In this document: one piece after another, positions 1 through 4,225 of the stretch
How positions within the stretch are numbered: the stretch's first letter is position 1
How the letters are laid out: each line of letters begins with the position of its first letter
Source of the DNA: Bacteroidia bacterium
GTDB taxonomy: Bacteria; Bacteroidota; Bacteroidia; Bacteroidales; BM520
Length of the DNA: 5,163 nucleotides
Direction of reading: 5' to 3'
NCBI GenBank assembly: GCA_009930445.1
Contig: RZYD01000193.1
Location: 1-5,163, forward strand
Position numbers and translations under genes: made by a program
Notes under the pieces: generated by a model
What the model was told of the DNA's origin: nothing
Database searches by the model: none
Seen by the model: only the letters and a program-made list of their open reading frames with translations

Positions 1-1
1 C

Positions 2-358
2 GCTGAAAGCATTATCAGCTGGTTTAGCAACGAGGAAAACCGCGCATTAATTTCACGATTAAAAGCGCATGGAATTAAGATGGAAATGGATGCATCCGCC
101 ACTATGGCTGAAACGGATTATTTACAAGGGAAAAGCTTTATAATCAGCGGAGTATTCGCCCATTTTTCAAGAGAGGAAATAAAAGAAGCCATCATACGGT
201 TTGGGGGACGCAACGTGAGCAGCATTTCAACAAAGACGGATTACCTGATAGCTGGCGATAAAATGGGCCCCAGCAAAAAAGAAAAAGCCATTGAACTGGG
301 TATTCCAATTCTGACGGAAACCGATTTCATGGAGATGATCCGAATGCCAAAACAGTAA
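2..358 (+). CDS. ligA: NAD-dependent DNA ligase, C-terminal fragment (BRCT domain)
   Basis: This is the last 118 codons of LigA, which seals nicks in duplex DNA with NAD+ during replication and repair; the gene enters from the left edge, so no start is visible. The reading frame is open from base 2. The first 25 or so residues (AESIISWFSNEENRALI and following) match the end of the helix-hairpin-helix region of LigA, where an 'A.SI..WF....N' pattern is typical. Residues about 41-113 of the fragment form a BRCT domain: it opens with QGKSFIISGVF, has the conserved Gly-Gly pair at 68-69 (FGGRN), the TDYLIAG strand at 80-85 region, the basic SKKEKA segment, and ends ILTETDFMEMI, with Phe109 at the usual aromatic position of the last helix. 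The adenylation and OB domains lie outside the window. It ends in TAA 47 bases from the convergent stop of the next gene. The identification is secure because a BRCT domain joined to this HhH tail is diagnostic of bacterial LigA. Confidence 0.93.
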   Translation, partial: AESIISWFSNEENRALISRLKAHGIKMEMDASATMAETDYLQGKSFIISGVFAHFSREEIKEAIIRFGGRNVSSISTKTDYLIAGDKMGPSKKEKAIELGIPILTETDFMEMIRMPKQ

Positions 359-370
359 GGGTGAATAGCA

Positions 371-391
371 ATAAAATTCCCTTGGTGGAAT
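371..391 (-). terminator. Weak candidate terminator for the DUF4097-like gene
   Basis: Read on the minus strand, an ATTCC/GGAAT stem of five base pairs with a six-base loop (stem arms at 387-391 and 376-380) is followed by TTTTATT. It lies 15 bases past the stop of the leftward gene, in the short convergent gap with ligA. The stem is short and AT-rich, so this is only a candidate; no better hairpin was seen in the gap. Confidence 0.3.
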
Positions 392-405
392 ACAAAGGTA
401 ACGAA

Positions 406-1449
406 TTACCGGGCTTCAAGAGTAATATCAGCGTTGGTGGCATAAACCGAAACCATAGCTTTTGTTCCGGCATTGCCCCACAGCGTACCAGAACAAACCT
501 GAGTGGATTGATTTTCATCGCATTGATCCAAACCCTCAGTGTCGCCAATAATTTTGAGGTCACTATAGGTAGTCCGGGCCAAAAATTTCCAACCCATCGC
601 CTGTGTTAGACCGCAAAACACATCAGCGTAAGTTGCTGATATATAAATATTTTCTACGGAAGAAGAAGCATTCTCAAGGTTTAGTTCTCCGTAGGTAAGG
701 GAACCATCAAATCGCTCATCCAACCTATTAATACGAATATCAGAGAAATCAGAGGCAAGCTGAAGGGAATTCACTTGCCCGATGTTAACCTCATCATAAG
801 AAGATTCGAGGTGCATTTCGTCTGCTGATCCGACTTCAATTTCAGAATAAACACTACTGATGGTGAGGGTTTTCAGCTTTTCAAAGGCGACCTCCGAATA
901 AGCCAGGCTAATGACACCCCCGGCAATTTCTGCAAGAGTTCCCTCACTATAAACAGCATTAATCTGGTTAGTATCGTTTAACAAGCGTCCGGTAATAAAA
1001 TTGCTGTAGGCCAAATCAAGGGTTACCGGGCCACCCAGGTCAGGGAGCATCACATCGCCGTAGGTATTACGGATAATATACGCCAGCGCAGCAGGTGCAT
1101 GAATCACATAATCAATGGAAAAATTCTTTCTTCTGAAGCCTGAGTTTGAAAGGTGGGTTTTGGCTGTCACACCCCCGGAATCAGCGGAAAAACGGATGGT
1201 GGTGGCCTGAAAAAAATCTTCGGCTAACCGTTCGTTTCTGGCTTCCACCATGAGGGTTACTGTTATTTGTACCTCATTTTTATCCCAGATTTGCACAGAA
1301 ATATCCCCATACACGTTGGTAATGTCGATAGAATGATTGGCAGCTACCTGAAAAGTTTCTTCGTACACTTTCGTATATTTACCGGCAGAAACGATTGTGC
1401 CACTGAAAAGGGAAAAAAGAGCAGACAGAATCAAAATGGAAACTTTCAT
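406..1449 (-). CDS. Exported DUF4097-like repeat (putative beta-solenoid) protein
   Basis: This is a complete 347-residue protein. Residues 1-22 form a signal peptide: Lys2, a hydrophobic stretch to about residue 16, and a Val-Ser-Ala cleavage site before Gly23, so it should be exported to the periplasm or outer face. There is no lipobox cysteine. From residue 41 on it contains a repeated [VTA]-Y-[SG]-[ED]-[IVL] motif with the tyrosine (once Phe) at 47, 130, 148, 167, 184, 201, 218, 235, 253, 274 and 295. The spacing is 17 to 19 residues over most of its length, then 21. This pattern of short strands with a repeated turn is what is seen in DUF4097/DUF2807-type putative adhesins, thought to fold as a right-handed beta-helix. 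Three cysteines (279, 310, 319) sit in the C-terminal part. In Bacteroidota such genes often follow an ECF sigma factor and anti-sigma gene; here it is alone. The ATG at 1447-1449 is chosen because it precedes the signal peptide directly; its leader is A-rich with no Shine-Dalgarno. The molecular function is unknown. Confidence 0.85.
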   Translation of the reverse strand: MKVSILILSALFSLFSGTIVSAGKYTKVYEETFQVAANHSIDITNVYGDISVQIWDKNEVQITVTLMVEARNERLAEDFFQATTIRFSADSGGVTAKTHLSNSGFRRKNFSIDYVIHAPAALAYIIRNTYGDVMLPDLGGPVTLDLAYSNFITGRLLNDTNQINAVYSEGTLAEIAGGVISLAYSEVAFEKLKTLTISSVYSEIEVGSADEMHLESSYDEVNIGQVNSLQLASDFSDIRINRLDERFDGSLTYGELNLENASSSVENIYISATYADVFCGLTQAMGWKFLARTTYSDLKIIGDTEGLDQCDENQSTQVCSGTLWGNAGTKAMVSVYATNADITLEAR

Positions 1450-1503
1450 ATTTTTTTTTGGATTAATTTAACGCTCCCTATGACCCCCCCAGGCCACATA
1501 ATG

Positions 1504-1532
1504 TTACAGCACACAAAAAAAAAGTACATTTG
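1504..1532 (+). promoter_or_regulatory. Predicted Bacteroidota-type promoter of the EamA gene
   Basis: The sequence TACATTTG at 1525-1532 is an exact match to the Bacteroidota -7 consensus TAnnTTTG. A partial -33 element (TTA at 1504-1506, in TGTTAC) lies 18 bases upstream. Transcription would start near 1538-1540, leaving a leader of only about 10 bases before the ATG at 1551. Nine consecutive A residues (1515-1523) fill half of the spacer. The -33 match is poor, so the -7 box carries the call. Confidence 0.5.
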
Positions 1533-1550
1533 CAAGGTTAACGAATAACT

Positions 1551-2453
1551 ATGGGAAACCGAACAACAGGAGTATACTTTCTTGTAATTCTATCGATGTT
1601 TTTTTGGGGGATGACCTTTGTATGGACTAAAGTGGTATTAACCTACTGGAACCCGATTACGATTATATTATTCCGTCTGATAGTATCCTCAGCGATACTC
1701 TATGCTTTTATCCGGCTTTTTCGGCGGGCTGAACCGATTGCACGTGAAGATTACGGATTATTTCTGCTCTCAGCGCTGTTTAATCCTTTTTTTTATTTTA
1801 TTGGTGAAAATTACGGCGTAAAATTTTCAAGTCCGACGGTAAGTGCTGTGATAATCGCCACCATTCCGGTATTCACTGCCATCGCAGCACGATTTACCTA
1901 CAACGAACGATTAACGGTCTTCAACACGATCGGGATGATCCTTTCGTTAGGTGGAATAGGCGTTATGTTATCGGGCCCTGACTTAAGTTTTGAAGCTTCG
2001 TCAAAGGGAATCGCATGGCTGGGACTGGCAGTAATAAGTGCCGTCTTTTATGCGCTGGTATTAAAAAAACTGACCGTAAAATACCGCTCAGTCACTATTG
2101 TGGCAACACAGAATTTTATTGGGATATTTTTCTTTCTGCCTTTTTTCTTTATTTTTGATTACCCCCAATTTATTGCAACCCCCATCACTAAAGAGCTAAT
2201 TACGAACCTGCTGCAATTGGCCGTATTTGGCAGTTCGCTGGCTTTCATTTTTTTCACCATCGGAACCCGGGAATTAGGGGTAAGCCGTACGAATCTTTTC
2301 AGTAACCTGATTCCCTTTTTCACGGCTATAACCTCCTTTATTCTGTTAAAAGAATCATTCAGTACATTAAAAATTCTTGGAATGTTAACTGTAATCATCG
2401 GGGTTTTTATGTCACAATTCCGAAGAACACGAATCACACCTCCTATGACATAA
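1551..2453 (+). CDS. EamA/DMT-superfamily permease (10 TM)
   Basis: This 300-residue integral inner-membrane protein belongs to the drug/metabolite transporter superfamily (EamA, formerly DUF6); the family moves amino acids, nucleobases and other small metabolites, usually outwards, but the substrate cannot be told from sequence. Ten hydrophobic segments can be placed at about 7-27, 36-56, 69-87, 93-113, 124-141, 153-171, 182-202, 218-237, 246-266 and 272-289, the usual two five-TM EamA halves. Family features seen are FWGMTFVWTK in TM1, the end of the first half at YNERLTVFNTIGM (117-129), and its counterpart LLKESFSTLKILGM (265-278) in the second half, each followed by a glycine-rich helix. 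The C-terminus is short and basic. The ATG at 1551 follows a -7 box by 18 bases and has no Shine-Dalgarno, as is normal in this phylum. The gene is divergent from the DUF4097-like gene and monocistronic as far as can be seen; 100 bases separate it from the tRNA. Confidence 0.9.
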   Translation: MGNRTTGVYFLVILSMFFWGMTFVWTKVVLTYWNPITIILFRLIVSSAILYAFIRLFRRAEPIAREDYGLFLLSALFNPFFYFIGENYGVKFSSPTVSAVIIATIPVFTAIAARFTYNERLTVFNTIGMILSLGGIGVMLSGPDLSFEASSKGIAWLGLAVISAVFYALVLKKLTVKYRSVTIVATQNFIGIFFFLPFFFIFDYPQFIATPITKELITNLLQLAVFGSSLAFIFFTIGTRELGVSRTNLFSNLIPFFTAITSFILLKESFSTLKILGMLTVIIGVFMSQFRRTRITPPMT

Positions 2454-2530
2454 AAACCGATCCGCAGGGGAGGAAAGGATGAAATACAAAGAAAAAAACC
2501 TTTCAGGCGTGTAAATTTACTTTTTTTTTC

Positions 2531-2538
2531 TATTTTTG
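2531..2538 (+). promoter_or_regulatory. -7 promoter box of the tRNA gene
   Basis: TATTTTTG matches TAnnTTTG and ends 15 bases before the first base of the tRNA, which suits a start point about 7 bases downstream with a short 5' leader removed by RNase P. It is preceded by nine T residues (2521-2529) and the perfect palindrome GTAAATTTAC (2511-2520). No clear -33 TTG was found at the expected distance. Confidence 0.5.
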
Positions 2539-2553
2539 CTGCCCGAAAGTGAT

Positions 2554-2627
2554 GGCGGGGTAGCTCAGTTGGTTAGAGCGTCGGATTCATAACCCGGAGG
2601 TCACGAGTTCAATTCTCGTCCCCGCTA
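2554..2627 (+). tRNA. tRNA with CAU anticodon, probably elongator tRNA-Met
   Basis: The 74 bases fold into a full cloverleaf. The acceptor stem is GGCGGGG (2554-2560) with CCCCGCT (2620-2626), in which the first pair is G-U; the discriminator is A2627. The D stem is GCTC/GAGC around AGTTGGTTA; the anticodon arm is 2581-2597 with loop TTCATAA and anticodon CAT at 2588-2590; the variable region is AGGTC; the T arm is ACGAG/CTCGT around TTCAATT. The 3' CCA is not encoded (CAA follows), so it must be added by nucleotidyltransferase. The pair at 31-39 is A-C, leaving four good pairs in the anticodon stem. An initiator identity is unlikely because the three consecutive G-C pairs next to the loop are missing. 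A CAU tRNA can also be the lysidine-modified tRNA-Ile for AUA codons; that alternative cannot be excluded by eye. Confidence 0.92.
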
Positions 2628-2628
2628 C

Positions 2629-2670
2629 AAAAACCGTTTCAGTCTTATGGCCGGAGCGGTTTTTTGTTTT
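2629..2670 (+). terminator. Rho-independent terminator after the tRNA
   Basis: AACCGTTTC (2632-2640) pairs with GGAGCGGTT (2653-2661), two of the nine pairs being G-U, around a 12-base loop. The stem extends by three A-T pairs from the flanking A run. The 3' arm runs into TTTTTTGTTTT, ending at 2670. It lies directly after the tRNA, so it most probably ends the tRNA transcript. Confidence 0.8.
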
Positions 2671-2716
2671 CCTCCGTTCCCCGGTTTCGCCGATCGAGAA
2701 AAATCAAAATACCTGA

Positions 2717-2908
2717 TCAGGAATGTTTTTCTTCCATCGCACGTTGCTCGTCAATGCGTTGGTTCAAATCGCTGAGTTTATCCTTAACAATCTGTAGTGT
2801 TTCCGATTCCTTCGCCGAAAGGGACTTCCTTTCTTTTTTGCTTTCCAGGTCAATCTTTTGCATCGTGAGTTCATACCGTTGCCGAATGAGCTTATCCATT
2901 TTTTTCAT
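2717..2908 (-). CDS. Small charged coiled-coil-like protein, function unknown
   Basis: This 63-codon ORF encodes a highly charged, probably all-helical protein rich in Lys, Glu, Arg, Asp and Gln with no cysteine, tryptophan, glycine or proline. Hydrophobic residues recur every three or four positions (for example Leu7, Leu14, Ile19, Leu21 and later Leu38, Ile40, Val41, Leu45, Leu48, Ile52), which suggests one helical hairpin or a coiled coil broken near Ser29-Ser31. It has no signal peptide or membrane segment, so it should be cytoplasmic. I do not recognise a family. Evidence that it is real: the ATG at 2906-2908 follows a TATCTTTA promoter-like box by 15 bases, nearly the same layout as for the divergent cysH, and the reading is compact and protein-like. 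Against it: the ORF is short and no homology can be tested here. Confidence 0.55.
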   Translation of the reverse strand: MKKMDKLIRQRYELTMQKIDLESKKERKSLSAKESETLQIVKDKLSDLNQRIDEQRAMEEKHS

Positions 2909-2922
2909 AAATGTAAGTTTTT

Positions 2923-2993
2923 GTAAAGATACAATTTTCAGGGCAATTGCCTTTTCAGGGCAAAAGTCATCCCATGGAAAATTGTATCTTTAC
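2923..2993. promoter_or_regulatory. Mirror-image divergent promoter region between the small ORF and cysH
   Basis: A 17-base sequence, GAAAATTGTATCTTTAC, occurs on the plus strand at 2977-2993 and, inverted, at 2923-2939, so each divergent gene has the same sequence pointing towards it. Each copy holds TATCTTTA (plus 2985-2992; minus 2931-2924), one mismatch from the Bacteroidota -7 consensus TAnnTTTG, placed 16 and 15 bases before the respective ATG. The 37 bases between the arms carry a palindrome and part of a direct repeat, annotated separately. I see no good -33 TTG for either promoter, which could mean activator dependence or simply weak conservation. Confidence 0.55.
2935..2963. repeat. 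Direct repeat and palindrome in the cysH divergent control region
   Basis: TTTTCAGGGCAA occurs twice in the same orientation, at 2935-2946 and 2952-2963, a step of 17 bases. Between and overlapping the copies lies the perfect 10-base palindrome GGCAATTGCC (2942-2951). Repeats of this kind between divergent promoters are candidate operator sites, but no regulator is encoded in view and the motif is not one I recognise. Confidence 0.5.
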
Positions 2994-3008
2994 GCAGAAA
3001 AAAAGAGC

Positions 3009-3719
3009 ATGATGATACAAACGACAGCCATAGATAATCTCAATACCTTGCTCCAGGAAATGGAAGCAGAAGAGGTTTTAACGTATATCACCAATAAATT
3101 TGGAAACCGTATCGCTTTGTCTTCTAGCCTTGGGGCAGAAGATCAGGTATTAACTGACATGCTGGTGAGGGTGAACCGCAAAACGACCATTTTTACGCTG
3201 GATACTGGAAGACTTTTCCCGGAAACGTACGATCTGATCGACCGTACGTGTCAAAAATATGACATTGGTATTACGATCTATTTCCCGGAGGCCCGGGAGG
3301 TGGAAAAAATGGTTAATGAGAAGGGGATCAATCTTTTTTACAAAAGTATCGAAAACCGCAAACTTTGCTGCGAGATACGCAAAATCCATCCGTTGCAACG
3401 CGCCTTCCAAGGGCTGGATGCATGGATTTGCGGCCTTCGAAAAGAGCAATCTGTAACCCGTGCCGACATACAAATGGCAGAATGGGACGAAGCCAATGGG
3501 CTAATAAAAATAAACCCGTTAATCCACTGGACGGAAAAAGAAGTCTGGGACTATGTTGAAAAACATAATGTTCCGGTAAATCCATTGCACAAAAAGGGGT
3601 ATCCCAGCATCGGATGCCTGCCCTGCACGCGGGCAATCTTTCCCGGAGAAGATATCAGAGCCGGCCGATGGTGGTGGGAAAATCCCGACACCCGTGAATG
3701 CGGGCTGCACAAACGATAA
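3009..3719 (+). CDS. cysH: Adenylylsulfate (APS) reductase, iron-sulfur type
   Basis: This 236-residue cytoplasmic enzyme reduces adenylylsulfate to sulfite and AMP with electrons from thioredoxin, in assimilatory sulfate reduction leading to cysteine. Family motifs: the nucleotide-binding loop SSSLGAEDQ (38-46), LDTGRLFPETY (64-74), GLRKEQSVTR (142-151), and the catalytic cysteine Cys231 in the C-terminal ECGLH. A cysteine pair, Cys120-Cys121, and a Cys203-Leu-Pro-Cys206 pair are the four ligands of the [4Fe-4S] cluster found in APS-specific reductases and missing from E. coli-type PAPS reductases, so APS is the likely substrate. The length is as expected. The frame stays open upstream to 2664, but that part runs antisense through the small ORF and the promoter region and has no family similarity, so the start is placed at the ATG at 3009; a second ATG directly follows and could be used instead. 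It stands alone here, without cysD/cysN or sulfite reductase genes nearby, and is divergent from the small ORF. Confidence 0.93.
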   Translation: MMIQTTAIDNLNTLLQEMEAEEVLTYITNKFGNRIALSSSLGAEDQVLTDMLVRVNRKTTIFTLDTGRLFPETYDLIDRTCQKYDIGITIYFPEAREVEKMVNEKGINLFYKSIENRKLCCEIRKIHPLQRAFQGLDAWICGLRKEQSVTRADIQMAEWDEANGLIKINPLIHWTEKEVWDYVEKHNVPVNPLHKKGYPSIGCLPCTRAIFPGEDIRAGRWWWENPDTRECGLHKR

Positions 3720-3915
3720 GACTGAAAACGTTTGCACTCATTATAATATCTACATAAAGTATTTATTATCAATAATATAAACTCAAAACACGCGAAATAA
3801 AGTCCCGTTTTCCCCTTTTACTATTAACAATAACTTCATCTGATTCTATCGCTATACGTTGTAGCTTATACTTTATTTTGCACGATTTTTAATTATCCAT
3901 CAAAAAATAACAAAG
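3720..3915. other. AT-rich intergenic region upstream of the CBM48 gene
   Basis: These 196 bases between cysH and the CBM48 gene hold no ORF of note. They are clearly richer in A and T than the flanking genes. An all-A/T hairpin (TATTAT at 3764-3769 with ATAATA at 3772-3777) lacks a following T tract and is not convincing as a cysH terminator. TTATTTTG at 3873-3880 is one mismatch from TAnnTTTG and lies 35 bases before the next ATG, so it may be the -7 box of that gene. No RNA structure was recognised. Confidence 0.4.
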
Positions 3916-4224
3916 ATGAGTACAACAAAGCACTACCTGAAAGGAGATAAAATCTGTAAAGTAAAATTCAAAATATCGGCTGAATTCACACATTCGGCCC
4001 AAAGTCTTCAACTGGCAGGAGACTTTAATGCCTGGAATACTGAAACGCATCCCATGAAACCATTAAAAGACGGATCTTTTACAATTTCACTCAACCTGCC
4101 CACGGCACAAACTTACCAGTTTCGGTATCTGGCTGATGGGGTACGCTGGATCACAGATCCCGAAGCGGATGGAATAGCTGAAAGTCCTTATTCAGATGCA
4201 AAAAACGCAGTACTGATTCTTTAG
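3916..4224 (+). CDS. Stand-alone CBM48/AMPK-type glycogen-binding domain protein
   Basis: This 102-residue cytoplasmic protein consists almost wholly of one carbohydrate-binding module of family CBM48 (isoamylase N-terminal early-set, also found in the AMPK beta subunit). After a basic N-terminus (1-19) come LQLAGDFNAW (31-40), the PMKPLKDGSF turn (46-55), YQFRYLADG (67-75) followed by RWITDP (77-82), and the closing strand KNAVLIL. By comparison with the AMPK beta glycogen-binding site, Trp40, Arg70 (Lys in AMPK), Trp78 and Asn97 fall at the positions that contact glucan, so binding to glycogen or maltodextrin is likely. There is no catalytic domain and no signal peptide. Its role could be to tether or regulate glycogen enzymes; this is inference. 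No glycogen gene lies in view. The ATG follows an A-rich leader. Its TAG lies one base from the stop of the convergent permease gene. Confidence 0.85.
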   Translation: MSTTKHYLKGDKICKVKFKISAEFTHSAQSLQLAGDFNAWNTETHPMKPLKDGSFTISLNLPTAQTYQFRYLADGVRWITDPEADGIAESPYSDAKNAVLIL

Positions 4225-4225
4225 A

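Noticed and set aside
2159..2437. Leftward ORF of 92 codons inside the EamA gene
   Set aside because: It is antisense to a well-supported membrane protein, and its sequence shows no domain or start signal of its own.
2473..2504. GAAAGG/CCTTTC inverted repeat after the EamA gene as a terminator
   Set aside because: Only six pairs around a 20-base loop and no T tract directly after the 3' arm, so there is little support.
2554..2627. Initiator tRNA-fMet
   Set aside because: The three G-C pairs next to the anticodon loop and the unpaired 1-72 position of initiators are absent: 31-39 is A-C and 1-72 is G-U.
2664..3008. Upstream in-frame extension of cysH by 115 codons
   Set aside because: It lies antisense to the small ORF and across the divergent promoter region, is rich in Ser, Arg and Cys, and has no likeness to the family. 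The normal reductase length is reached from 3009.
3150..3473. Leftward ORF of 107 codons, and other ORFs overlapping cysH
   Set aside because: They lie within cysH, whose conserved motifs fix the true frame; none has a recognisable domain.
3764..3777. AT-only hairpin after cysH as a terminator
   Set aside because: Six A-T pairs with a two-base loop and no T tract are too weak; such hairpins are expected by chance in AT-rich sequence.
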